Translations under genes and position numbers: made by a program | The notes under the pieces: generated by a model | Database searches by the model: none | What the model was told of the DNA's origin: nothing | The model's input: only the letters and a program-made list of their open reading frames with translations | Assembly (NCBI RefSeq): GCF_000383095.1 | Contig: NZ_AORL01000010.1 | Location: forward strand, 124,001 to 188,000 | Direction of reading: 5' to 3' | Length of the DNA stretch: 64,000 nt | DNA from: Sphingomonas sp. PR090111-T3T-6A | GTDB lineage: Bacteria > Pseudomonadota > Alphaproteobacteria > Sphingomonadales > Sphingomonadaceae | Part shown: one piece after another, positions 50,071 to 58,557 of the stretch | Position numbering within the stretch: the stretch's first letter is position 1 | How the letters are laid out: each line of letters begins with the position of its first letter

Positions 50071-51621
50071 ATGAAGAGTCTGACCATCCGCCTCCGTATC
50101 ATGATGAGTTTCGGGCTCATCCTCGCCGTGATGATGACGGTTGGTGTCGCCGCCTGGTTGCGCCTCAGCAGCATCGAGCGGGAAGCCGCTCACGTTCAGG
50201 GCGATGCCATTCCGGGGCTCGTCGCCAACGAGGCGTTCAAGGACGCGCTGACCAGCGACTATATGCTGAGCGCGCGGAATACGGCGGGCGGCGATGCCCG
50301 CGCCAGCCATGACGCGCTGCGCGACACGCTCGGCCGCTTCGAGGCGACGGTCAATTCCGCCGATGAGCGCCAGCATTTCGACCAGCTCAAGCTGCGCTTC
50401 GACGATTATGTCCGGGCGCGGGACGGGGGCAGCGGCGGGCTCGACGCGGCCTTCGCCAACGTGCTCGCCGAGGCGCGCACCTTCACCGCCAGCGACAGCC
50501 GCTTCGGCTATGCCGCCGCCGAGCGGGTGAACCACGATCTCGCGCGGCTGGGCGCCGCGCTGATCGCCTGCGTGCTGATCGTGTTGCTGATCGCGCTGGT
50601 GAGCGGAACGCTGCTGATGCGCGCCATCATGGTGCCGCTCCGCCGCCTCGCCCCGATCATGGACGCGATGCGCAAGGGCGATTTCACCCAGCGTATGCCG
50701 ATCGAGCGGCACGACGAGTTCGGCGATCTGGCCGACGGCTTCAACCGCATGGCCGACGACATGATGGAGCTGGTGGGGCAGGTGCAGAAGTCCGGCATCC
50801 GCGTCAGCACCTCGATGACCGAGATCGCAGCCACCGCCAAGCAGCAGCAGGCGACGGCCACCGAAGTCGCCGCCACCACCACCGAGATCGGCGCCACCAG
50901 CCGCGAGATTTCCGCGACCTCCAAGGAACTGGCGCGCACCATGAACGAGGTGACGTCGGTGGCTGAGCGCGCCGCCGACCTCGCCAGTAGCGGTCAGGCC
51001 GAGCTTTCCCACATGGAAGGCACGATGGCGCAGATCATGGACGCCGCTGCCTCGATCAACGCCAAGCTCGCCGTGCTCAACGAGAAGGCGGGCGGCATTA
51101 ACCAGGTCGTCACCACCATCACCAAGGTGGCGGACCAGACCAATCTCCTGTCGCTCAACGCCGCGATCGAGGCGGAGAAGGCCGGCGAATATGGCCGTGG
51201 CTTCGCGGTCGTCTCGTCCGAGATCCGCCGCCTCGCGGACCAGACGGCGGTCGCCACCTACGACATCGAGCAGATGGTGACCGAGATTCAGGCGGCCGTC
51301 TCCGCCGGCGTGATGGGGATGGACAAGTTCGCCGAGGAGGTTCGCCGCGGGATGCACGATGTGCATGAGATTGGCGGCAAGCTCTCCGACGTGATCCAGC
51401 ATGTCCAGACGCTGGCGCCACGCTTCGAGACGGTGAACGACGGCATGGAGGCGCAGGCTACCGGTGCCGAGCAGATCAGCGAAGCGCTCCAGCAATTGAG
51501 CGAGGCGACCCAGCAGACGGTGGAATCGCTCCGCCAGTCCAGCTCGGCGATCGACGATCTGAGCCAGGTGTCGGGCAATCTGCACGGCAGCATCTCGCGC
51601 TTCCGCCTCGCGACAGGCTGA
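50071..51621 (+). CDS. wspA: Methyl-accepting chemotaxis protein, WspA-like
   Basis: A 516-residue membrane receptor, first gene of a wspABCDEFR-type operon. TM1 spans residues ~12-31 (MMSFGLILAVMMTVGVAAW). A periplasmic four-helix domain of ~130 residues follows, then TM2 (~168-190), HAMP (MRAIMVPLRRLAPIMDAM), and the cytoplasmic coiled coil with hairpin tip NLLSLNAAIEAEKAGEYGRG. No CheR-tethering pentapeptide is visible at the C-terminus (ends SRFRLATG). The ATG at 50071 is chosen over upstream in-frame GTG because TM1 follows directly. In Pseudomonas, WspA senses surface contact and drives c-di-GMP synthesis. Confidence 0.9.
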   Translation: MKSLTIRLRIMMSFGLILAVMMTVGVAAWLRLSSIEREAAHVQGDAIPGLVANEAFKDALTSDYMLSARNTAGGDARASHDALRDTLGRFEATVNSADERQHFDQLKLRFDDYVRARDGGSGGLDAAFANVLAEARTFTASDSRFGYAAAERVNHDLARLGAALIACVLIVLLIALVSGTLLMRAIMVPLRRLAPIMDAMRKGDFTQRMPIERHDEFGDLADGFNRMADDMMELVGQVQKSGIRVSTSMTEIAATAKQQQATATEVAATTTEIGATSREISATSKELARTMNEVTSVAERAADLASSGQAELSHMEGTMAQIMDAAASINAKLAVLNEKAGGINQVVTTITKVADQTNLLSLNAAIEAEKAGEYGRGFAVVSSEIRRLADQTAVATYDIEQMVTEIQAAVSAGVMGMDKFAEEVRRGMHDVHEIGGKLSDVIQHVQTLAPRFETVNDGMEAQATGAEQISEALQQLSEATQQTVESLRQSSSAIDDLSQVSGNLHGSISRFRLATG

Positions 51622-51627
51622 GCGGCG

Positions 51628-52050
51628 ATGCTGTTCGTTCTCTTCCAGATCGGCGAGGCAGGCTATGCGCTGGCGGCCTCGCAGGTGGCGGAGATACTGC
51701 CGATGACGGAACTACGCGCCGTGCGTGGCGCTCCGCCGGGAATGGCGGGCTCGCTGCGCTATCGCGGCGTGTTCATGCCGGTGGTCGATCTCTGCGTGCT
51801 GGAGCGGGGCGAGCCGGCGTGTGACCGGATGAGCACCCGGATCATCGTCACGCGCGTCGCCGATCGGGAGGGGGCCGAACGGCCGCTCGGCCTGATCGTC
51901 GAGAACGCCACCGACATCCTGCGCTGCGAGCCCGAGGCGTTCGCGCCCTTCGCGACGGGGCCGCGCGGACTGGTCGAGCGGGCCGACGTGGACGCGCTGG
52001 TGCCGGAACATCTGCGCTTCGCCCTGTTCGATGCGATGGCGGTGGGATGA
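51628..52050 (+). CDS. wspB: CheW-like coupling protein, WspB-like
   Basis: A 140-residue CheW-domain protein linking the receptor to the CheA-like kinase. The start LFVLFQIGEAGYALAASQVAEILPM is the standard CheW first strand set, and GSLRYRGVFMPVVDL the second. It starts 6 nt after wspA and overlaps wspC by 4 nt (ATGA). Two CheW proteins in one operon, here and at 53256, are a hallmark of the Wsp layout. Confidence 0.9.
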   Translation: MLFVLFQIGEAGYALAASQVAEILPMTELRAVRGAPPGMAGSLRYRGVFMPVVDLCVLERGEPACDRMSTRIIVTRVADREGAERPLGLIVENATDILRCEPEAFAPFATGPRGLVERADVDALVPEHLRFALFDAMAVG

Positions 52051-53255
52051 CGCTCGTCCGCTTCCAGACGCTGCTCAAGCAGGCGATGGGGCTCGACAGC
52101 GAGTCCGTCGGCATCTCCGCGATCGAGCGGGCGGTACAGGCGCGGCAACGGGCGTGCGGGATCGCGTCCGACGATGCCTATTACGCGCTTGCCACCGCGT
52201 CACGGGCCGAGCTTCAGCAGCTTGTCGAGGCGGTGGCGGTTCCCGAGACCTGGTTCTTCCGTGACAGGCAGGCCTTCGCGGCGATGGCGCGCTTCGCGGT
52301 CGAGCAATGGCTTCCTGCGCATCCCGAGGGCGTGCTCAGGCTGCTCAGCCTGCCCTGCTCGACGGGGGAGGAGCCCTATACGATGGCGATGGCGCTGCTC
52401 GACGCGGGCTTCCCGGCCGGGCGCTTCCGCATCGATGCCTTCGACATCAGCGAGAAGGTGCTCGGTCAGGCCCGCGAGGGCGTCTATGGCCGCAACTCGT
52501 TCCGGGGCGGCGATCTGGCGTTCCGCGATCGCTTCTTCGAGCCGGTGGGCAACGCGCATCGTCTGTCCGCCAGGGTGCGCGAGGGCGTCCATTTCGCGGC
52601 GGGCAACCTGATGGATCCGATGTTCGGGCAGGGCGCGGAATATGACGTGGTCTTCTGCCGCAACCTGCTGATTTATTTCGACGCCGCCGATCAGGCGCGC
52701 GCGGTGGCGACGCTCAGGCGGATGCTGGCGGCGGACGGCATGTTCTTCGTCGGCCATTCGGAATCGGGCATCCTTCTCGACAAGGGATTCGAATCCACCC
52801 GCATCCCGCTCGCCTTCGCGTTCCGCAAGGCAGGCACCGGAACGGCACGACCGCGCGCGCCCATGCCGCGTCCGCGTCCGGCTCCGGTCGCGGTTCGTCC
52901 GAGAGCGGCCGTGGCGCGCGCGGCGGCGATGCCCCGCCGGACAGTGGCGGAGCTGCCTGAAATCCAGCGTCTCGCCGATCAGGGGCGTCTCGCCGAGGCG
53001 GCGAGCGCGTGCGAGGCCTATCTCGGCTGGCATGGTCCTTCGGCGGACGCGCTCTACCTGCTCGGCGTCATCAGCGATGCGGCGGGCCAGCAGGCGCGCG
53101 CGGCGGATTGTTATCGCAAGGTTCTCTATCTCGACCCGCTTCATCATGAGGCGCTGGATCATCTGGCGCTGCTGCTTGAGCGGCGCGGCGATGTGGCGGG
53201 CGCGCGCCGGCTGAACGCGCGTACGGCCCGGCTGCAACAAAGCGAGGGCCGCTAA
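52047..53255 (+). CDS. wspC: CheR-type methyltransferase with C-terminal TPR, WspC-like
   Basis: A 402-residue S-adenosylmethionine-dependent receptor methyltransferase. The N-terminal helical domain (1-~70) precedes the Rossmann core with VPETWFFRD, LSLPCSTGEEPYTMAMAL, DISEKVLGQAREGVYG and the catalytic FCRNLLIYFD. A Pro/Arg/Ala-rich linker (~260-300) leads to tetratricopeptide repeats (~305-395, AYLGWHGPSADALYLLG, DPLHHEALDHLALLL). CheR plus TPR is the WspC architecture. The TPR probably docks the enzyme to the receptor, which lacks a pentapeptide tether. Stop and next start are adjacent (TAA ATG). Confidence 0.92.
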   Translation: MTLVRFQTLLKQAMGLDSESVGISAIERAVQARQRACGIASDDAYYALATASRAELQQLVEAVAVPETWFFRDRQAFAAMARFAVEQWLPAHPEGVLRLLSLPCSTGEEPYTMAMALLDAGFPAGRFRIDAFDISEKVLGQAREGVYGRNSFRGGDLAFRDRFFEPVGNAHRLSARVREGVHFAAGNLMDPMFGQGAEYDVVFCRNLLIYFDAADQARAVATLRRMLAADGMFFVGHSESGILLDKGFESTRIPLAFAFRKAGTGTARPRAPMPRPRPAPVAVRPRAAVARAAAMPRRTVAELPEIQRLADQGRLAEAASACEAYLGWHGPSADALYLLGVISDAAGQQARAADCYRKVLYLDPLHHEALDHLALLLERRGDVAGARRLNARTARLQQSEGR

Positions 53256-53921
53256 ATGGATCAGGCGCTCCTTGCCGGACGCGAGGTCCACGACTGCTGG
53301 AACAGCATCGGCGTGCGCGGCGACAAGAGCTGCCCCGAACTTGCCCGCCACGCCCATTGCCGCAACTGCCCGGCCTATGCCGCCACCGCCGCGACCCTGC
53401 TCGACCGCGACCAGCGCGGGGCGATCGACGATGACTGGAAGCGCGACTTCGCCGCCGAGGCTCCGGCCGAGCAGCGCAAGACGCGCTCCGCCATTCTCGC
53501 GCGGATCGGCAAGGAATGGTTCGCGCTGCCGATCCTGCTGCTCGATCAGGTGACCGGGCATCGCCCCATCCACTCGCTGCCACACCGGCGGAGCCCCGCG
53601 TTGCTCGGCATGGCGAATGTGCGCGGGCAGCTCCTCCTCTGCGTGTCGCTCGCGCATGTGCTGGGGATCGCCGATGAGGCCGCGGGAGATGACCGGCGGC
53701 GGATGATCGTGATGCGCTGCGCGGGCGGACGGGTCGTCGTGCCGGTCGACGAGGTGCAGCACCATTGCCGCTTCCACGAAGGCGAGGTGCTGCCGACGCC
53801 CGTGACGGTCCGCAAGTCGCAGGCTGCCTATATGGTGGGCCTGCTCAGGGTCGCGCAGGGGATGGCGGCGCTGATCGACGGCGACCGGCTGGCCGAGGCG
53901 GTGGAGCAGAGCCTCGCATGA
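53256..53921 (+). CDS. wspD: CheW-like coupling protein with Cys-rich N-terminus, WspD-like
   Basis: A 221-residue CheW protein. The first ~45 residues carry a conserved Cys pattern (DCWNSIGVRGDKSCPELARH and CRNCPAY: four Cys in all), typical of WspD. The CheW fold follows from about residue 80 (ARIGKEWFALPILLLDQVTG, GMANVRGQLLLCVSLAHVLG). The Cys cluster could bind metal or respond to redox. It starts directly after wspC and overlaps wspE by 4 nt. Confidence 0.9.
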   Translation: MDQALLAGREVHDCWNSIGVRGDKSCPELARHAHCRNCPAYAATAATLLDRDQRGAIDDDWKRDFAAEAPAEQRKTRSAILARIGKEWFALPILLLDQVTGHRPIHSLPHRRSPALLGMANVRGQLLLCVSLAHVLGIADEAAGDDRRRMIVMRCAGGRVVVPVDEVQHHCRFHEGEVLPTPVTVRKSQAAYMVGLLRVAQGMAALIDGDRLAEAVEQSLA

Positions 53922-56119
53922 CCGATCTCAGCCAGTTCTCGATGCGCGATCTGTTCGGCGTGGAGCTAGACAATCAGGCGCAGGTGCTCGTCGCCGGGCT
54001 TCTCGCGCTGGAGCAAGACCCGGCCCAGGCAGACCAGCTCGAAGCCTGCATGCGCGCCGCCCACTCGTTGAAGGGCGCCGCGCGGATCGTCGACATGGCG
54101 GCGGCCGTCACGCTGGCGCACGCGATGGAGGAGCTGTTCGTCGCCGCGCAGGCAGGGCGGCTGGTGCTCGAACGATCGCACATCGACAAGCTGTTGCAGG
54201 GTGTCGACCTGCTCAAGGCGATCGCATTGGAGGAGGATACCGGCGGCATCTGGCAGGTCCGCGCCGAGGCGTTCGTGACGGAGCTGGAAGGCGGCCTCGA
54301 ACGGACGCCCGTCGCGCAGCCGGTCCGCCCGCCCGAGCCGCCGCCTGCGCCTGCCCGCATCGCCGAGGCCGCCGACCGGGCGCTGCGGGTGAGCGTCGAC
54401 AGCCTTAACCAGTTGCTCGATCTCTCCGGCGAGGCGCTGGTCGAATCCCGCCGCCTCAAGCCGTTCGGGCAGGCGCTCCATCAGTTGAAGCGGCTCCAGC
54501 ACGAGGCCGCCAAGGCCCTCGAAGCGCTGCGCGATGCCTTGCCCCGCGAGGCGATGACCGATGCGGTGGCGATGGCGCTCACCAACGCGCAGAACCGCAT
54601 GGGCGCCTGCCGCCATGCGCTCGCCGACCGGATCGCGGAGGTGGAGGGCTGGGATCAGCAGTCGGGCGCGCTGGCGCACCGGCTCTACGATCAGGCGCTC
54701 AAGGTGCGGATGCGGCCCTTCGCCGACGGCGTGCAGGCGCTGCCGCGCATGGTCCGCGATGTGGCGCACAGCCTCGGCAAGGAGGTGCGGCTGGAGATCG
54801 AGGGCGAGGCGACGCAGGTCGATCGCGACATCCTCGAACGGCTCGACGCTCCGCTCGGCCATCTGCTGCGCAACGCCGTGGACCATGGCATCGAGAGCCC
54901 CGAGGAGCGGCGGCGGCTCGGCAAGCCCGAGGAAGGGCGCATCCGGCTGGAGGCCTATCACAGCGCGGGCACGCTTCAGGTCGTGCTGTCGGACGACGGC
55001 CACGGCGTCGATCCCGAGCAGATCCGGCAGGTAGTGCTGGCGCGGGGGCTCGCGCCCGTCGATGTCGCGGGGAAGCTCGGCGAGGCGGAGCTGTTCGAGT
55101 TCCTCTTCCTGCCCGGCTTCTCGATGAAGGAAAGCGTCAGCGAGATTTCGGGGCGCGGCGTCGGGCTGGATGCGGTGCAGGACATGATCCGGCAGGTCGG
55201 CGGGCGGGTGCGCGTCTCGTCCGAGATCGGCGGGGGGACGCGCTTCCAGTTGCAACTGCCGCTCACCCTTTCGGTGACGCGCGCACTGCTCGTCGAGATC
55301 GGCGGCGAGCCTTACGCCTTCCCCTTCGCGCGCATCCTCAGGACGCTGAAGGTGGCGCGGGCGGATATCTCGACGCTCGGCGGGCGGGAATATTTCAGCC
55401 TCGACGACCGGCAGATCGGCCTCGTCTCCGCGCATCAGGTGCTGGATTGCGGGCCGCCTCCGGCGACGGCGGACGAGCTTTCGGTCGTGATGCTGGGCGC
55501 GGGCCCGTCGGTGTACGGCCTCGTCGTCGACCGCTTCCTCGGCGGGCGCGAGCTGGTGGTGCAGCCGCTCGATCCGCGCCTCGGCAAGGTGAAGGACATC
55601 GCTGCCGGCGCGCTGATGGAGGATGGCTCCCCGCTGCTGATCGTCGATGTCGAGGACATGGTCCGCTCGATGGAGAAGCTGGCCGCCGCCGACCGGCTGA
55701 AGGGCGTCGAGCGCGATGCCGGCCCCTCGGCCGCCGGGCATCGGCGCCGCATCCTGATCGTCGACGACAGCTTCACGGTGCGCGAGCTTCAGCGGAAGGT
55801 GCTGGAGCAGCAGGGCTATGAGGTGGAGGTCGCGGTCGATGGCATGGACGGCTGGAACGTCGTGCGCACCGGCGGCTTCGATCTGGTCATCACCGATATC
55901 GACATGCCGCGCATGGACGGCATCGCGCTGGTCGGCCTGATCCGCCAGCACGCGAAGCTCGGCTCGCTGCCGGTGATGATCCTCTCCTACAAGGACCGCG
56001 AGGAGGACCGGCGGCGCGGGCTCGACGCGGGGGCCGACCATTATCTCACCAAGGGCAGCTTCCACAGCGACGGGCTGGTCCAAGCGGTCGCCGATCTCAT
56101 CGGCGCGGCGACGGCATGA
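53918..56119 (+). CDS. wspE: CheA-type hybrid histidine kinase with receiver, WspE-like
   Basis: A 733-residue kinase. HPt is at 1-~120 with phosphorylatable His49 (AHSLKGAAR). There is no clear P2 domain. Dimerisation and ATPase regions follow (LLRNAVDHGIESPEERRRLG, LSDDGHGVD, FLPGFSMKESVSEISGRGVG in pieces), then a CheW domain (~480-600) and a C-terminal receiver with DD, Asp660 (ITDIDMPRMDG) and a Lys in LTKGSF. The ATG at 53918 overlaps the wspD stop (ATGA), and the long in-frame upstream extension is not coding. It phosphorylates the WspR-like cyclase and the WspF-like esterase. Confidence 0.94.
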   Translation: MTDLSQFSMRDLFGVELDNQAQVLVAGLLALEQDPAQADQLEACMRAAHSLKGAARIVDMAAAVTLAHAMEELFVAAQAGRLVLERSHIDKLLQGVDLLKAIALEEDTGGIWQVRAEAFVTELEGGLERTPVAQPVRPPEPPPAPARIAEAADRALRVSVDSLNQLLDLSGEALVESRRLKPFGQALHQLKRLQHEAAKALEALRDALPREAMTDAVAMALTNAQNRMGACRHALADRIAEVEGWDQQSGALAHRLYDQALKVRMRPFADGVQALPRMVRDVAHSLGKEVRLEIEGEATQVDRDILERLDAPLGHLLRNAVDHGIESPEERRRLGKPEEGRIRLEAYHSAGTLQVVLSDDGHGVDPEQIRQVVLARGLAPVDVAGKLGEAELFEFLFLPGFSMKESVSEISGRGVGLDAVQDMIRQVGGRVRVSSEIGGGTRFQLQLPLTLSVTRALLVEIGGEPYAFPFARILRTLKVARADISTLGGREYFSLDDRQIGLVSAHQVLDCGPPPATADELSVVMLGAGPSVYGLVVDRFLGGRELVVQPLDPRLGKVKDIAAGALMEDGSPLLIVDVEDMVRSMEKLAAADRLKGVERDAGPSAAGHRRRILIVDDSFTVRELQRKVLEQQGYEVEVAVDGMDGWNVVRTGGFDLVITDIDMPRMDGIALVGLIRQHAKLGSLPVMILSYKDREEDRRRGLDAGADHYLTKGSFHSDGLVQAVADLIGAATA

Positions 56120-57153
56120 GGATCGCCATCGTCAACGACATGGTGACGGCGACGGAGGCGCTCCGGCGCATCGTGGCGACCGCGCCCGAGCATCGCGTCG
56201 TCTGGACGGCCGCCAACGGGGTGGAAGCCGTGCGGATGTGCGCCGCCGACCGGCCTGATCTGGTGCTGATGGACCTCATCATGCCCGAGATGGACGGTGT
56301 GGAGGCCACCCGCCGGATCATGGCCGAGACGCCGTGCCCGATCCTGATCGTCACCTCCAGCGTGGAGGATCAGGCCGCGCGCGTGTTTGCCGCCATGGGG
56401 CATGGCGCGCTCGATGCGATCGACACGCCGGCGCTCGGCTCGGCCGACCCGCAGCTGGCGGCGCGGTTGCTGCTGACCAAAATCCGCGCGCTCAACGGGC
56501 TTGCGGGCGGAGCCCGGCCGGCGGGCGCCAGCCAGAACGCGCCGCGCCGCCGCTCGGGCGCGCCGCTGATCGCCATCGGCGCCTCGGCCGGCGGGCCGGC
56601 GGCGCTGGCGACGATCCTCGAGAAGCTGCCCGGCGACTTTCCGGCCGCCATCGCCATCGTCCAGCATATCGACGAGCGCTTCGCCGCCGGCATGGCGGGC
56701 TGGCTCGGCATGCACAGCGCCGTCCCCGTCCGCATCGCGACCGAGGGGGCGGTTCCGCAGGCCGGCACGGCGCTGCTGGCGGGCACGAGCGATCACATGG
56801 TGGCGAAGGCCGGCGGGCGGCTCGGCTATACGCAGCAGCCTGCGGAGGCGATCTATCGCCCTTCGATCGACGTGTTCTTCGACAGCCTGTGCGCCCACTG
56901 GTCCGGCGAGATCGTGGGCGTGCTGCTGACGGGCATGGGATCGGACGGTGCGCGCGGCCTAAAGGCTTTGCGCGATGCCGGGCATCATACTATCGCGCAG
57001 GACCGCGCGACGAGCGCGGTCTACGGAATGCCAAAGGCGGCCGCGGCGCTGGCCGCCGCCGTCGAGATTCTGCCGCTGGACGGAATCCCGGCGGCGCTCG
57101 CCGGCATCTTCGCGCAGGGCCATCGAAAAGGAGGAAGCCGATGGACGTATTGA
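56116..57153 (+). CDS. wspF: CheB-type methylesterase response regulator, WspF-like
   Basis: A 345-residue receptor methylesterase. The receiver has Asp53 (VLMDLIMPEMDG). After a short linker, the esterase has catalytic Ser157 (GASAGGPAAL), His184 (IVQHIDERF) and Asp277 (TGMGSDGA). In Pseudomonas, loss of WspF locks the system on and gives wrinkly colonies. It overlaps wspE by 4 nt and wspR by 13 nt. Confidence 0.95.
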   Translation: MRIAIVNDMVTATEALRRIVATAPEHRVVWTAANGVEAVRMCAADRPDLVLMDLIMPEMDGVEATRRIMAETPCPILIVTSSVEDQAARVFAAMGHGALDAIDTPALGSADPQLAARLLLTKIRALNGLAGGARPAGASQNAPRRRSGAPLIAIGASAGGPAALATILEKLPGDFPAAIAIVQHIDERFAAGMAGWLGMHSAVPVRIATEGAVPQAGTALLAGTSDHMVAKAGGRLGYTQQPAEAIYRPSIDVFFDSLCAHWSGEIVGVLLTGMGSDGARGLKALRDAGHHTIAQDRATSAVYGMPKAAAALAAAVEILPLDGIPAALAGIFAQGHRKGGSRWTY

Positions 57154-58160
57154 CCGACGCCGAGGCGCGGTCGGTGCTCGGCTCGCTATCAAGGGAGCAG
57201 CCCATCATGGTGCTGCTCGTCGACGACCAGATCGTGGTGGGCGAGGCGATCCGCCGCGCGCTCATCGATCAGCCCGGCATTGAGTTCCACTATTGCTCCG
57301 ATCCGCTCGACGCCTTGTCGGTGGCGAAGAAGGTGCGCCCGACGGTGATCCTCCAGGATCTGGTGATGCCGTCGGTCAACGGGCTCGATCTCGTGCGCGA
57401 ATATCGCGGCGACCCGGTGACGGCGAACATCCCGGTGATCGTGCTCTCCACCAAGGAGGAGGCGACCGTGAAGCGCGATGCCTTCCGCATCGGCGCCAAC
57501 GACTATCTGGTGAAGCTGCCCGACACGATCGAGCTGGTCGCGCGCATCCGCTATCACTCGCACGCCTATCAGATGCAGATCCAGCGCGACGAGGCCTATC
57601 GCGCGCTCCGCAAGAGCCAGCGGGAGTTGCTGGAGACCAACCTCCAGCTCCAGCGGCTCACCAATGTCGACGGGCTGACGGGGCTGAGCAGCCGCCGCTA
57701 TTTCAACGACTATATGGAGATGCAGTGGCGCACCGCGCTGCGCGGGCAGTATCCGATCTCGCTGCTGATGATCGATATCGACCATTTCAAGCAGTATAAC
57801 GATCATTACGGCCATCTGGCGGGGGACGAGGTGCTTCGTTCGGTCGCCGACGCGCTGCGCAGGAACTGCAAGCGCGCCACCGACGTGGCCGCGCGCTTCG
57901 GCGGCGAGGAGTTCGTCATCGCGCTGCCGCTGACGGGCGCCGCCGAGCTGGAACATCTGGCGAAGGGCTTTCCCGCCCTCATCGAGAAGCTGCGCATTCC
58001 CCATGCGGCGTCGACGGTCGCCCCGTGGGTGACGATCAGCGTCGGCGGAGCGAGCGCCGTCCCGGATCAGGAGAATTACTCAGGCCTGCTCGAGGCAGCC
58101 GACAAGGCGCTCTATCAGGCCAAGCGCGCCGGCAGGAACCAGGCCGCCGTCGGCGTGTGA
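57141..58160 (+). CDS. wspR: Response regulator diguanylate cyclase, WspR-like
   Basis: A 339-residue cytoplasmic cyclase making c-di-GMP from two GTP. The receiver (~20-140) has Asp73 (LQDLVMP). A coiled-coil helix links it to a GGDEF domain (~185-335) with intact GGEEF at 254-258 and an inhibitory I-site RATD at 245-248, five residues before it. This order (REC, helical stalk, GGDEF) is that of WspR, output of the Wsp pathway. AAGGAGG precedes the ATG at 57141. It is the last gene of the operon. No exopolysaccharide target genes lie nearby. Confidence 0.95.
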   Translation: MDVLTDAEARSVLGSLSREQPIMVLLVDDQIVVGEAIRRALIDQPGIEFHYCSDPLDALSVAKKVRPTVILQDLVMPSVNGLDLVREYRGDPVTANIPVIVLSTKEEATVKRDAFRIGANDYLVKLPDTIELVARIRYHSHAYQMQIQRDEAYRALRKSQRELLETNLQLQRLTNVDGLTGLSSRRYFNDYMEMQWRTALRGQYPISLLMIDIDHFKQYNDHYGHLAGDEVLRSVADALRRNCKRATDVAARFGGEEFVIALPLTGAAELEHLAKGFPALIEKLRIPHAASTVAPWVTISVGGASAVPDQENYSGLLEAADKALYQAKRAGRNQAAVGV

Positions 58161-58198
58161 AGCCTCGGCCGGGGACGGCAACCCGGCCGGTCAAGGAA

Positions 58199-58546
58199 TC
58201 AATGCTCGACCAGATTGCCCCCGGCAGACGGGGCGGAGGCGTTGTCGCCGCGACTCGACACGCGCGACGTCATGCCCGTGGCTTCGGCATCCTCGCGCAT
58301 CTGCTCGTCTTCCGAAAGATCGGCCGGGGCGGGAAGGACGACCTTGTTCTCCACTTTCGGCTGGGATGCGGGCTCCGGTGCGGGGGCGGGCGCCGCGGGA
58401 GGTTGCGCCGGCGTTTCGGGCAGCTCCATGGTCATGTTCTGCGGGGTCTGCTCCGGAGCCTTGTGGCAACCGGGCAGCAGCAGCGTCACGGCGGCCAGCG
58501 CCACCAGCGGCAGGGGAAGGGCGGCGCGGGGGGTGATCTTGCTCAT
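58199..58546 (-). CDS. Pro/Ala-rich small lipoprotein
   Basis: A ~115-residue lipoprotein with signal and lipobox LLLPGC (Cys about residue 27). The mature chain is disordered, with a Pro/Ala-rich stretch (PPAAPAPAPEPASQP) and an acidic segment (DLSEDEQMREDAEATG), and no known domain. Three in-frame ATGs (58561, 58552, 58546) are possible. The last has AAGGGA at ideal spacing; the first overlaps the transpeptidase stop (ATGA). Coupling to the upstream L,D-transpeptidase gene suggests a cell-envelope role. Confidence 0.65.
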   Translation of the reverse strand: MSKITPRAALPLPLVALAAVTLLLPGCHKAPEQTPQNMTMELPETPAQPPAAPAPAPEPASQPKVENKVVLPAPADLSEDEQMREDAEATGMTSRVSSRGDNASAPSAGGNLVEH

Positions 58547-58557
58547 ATCCATTCCCT

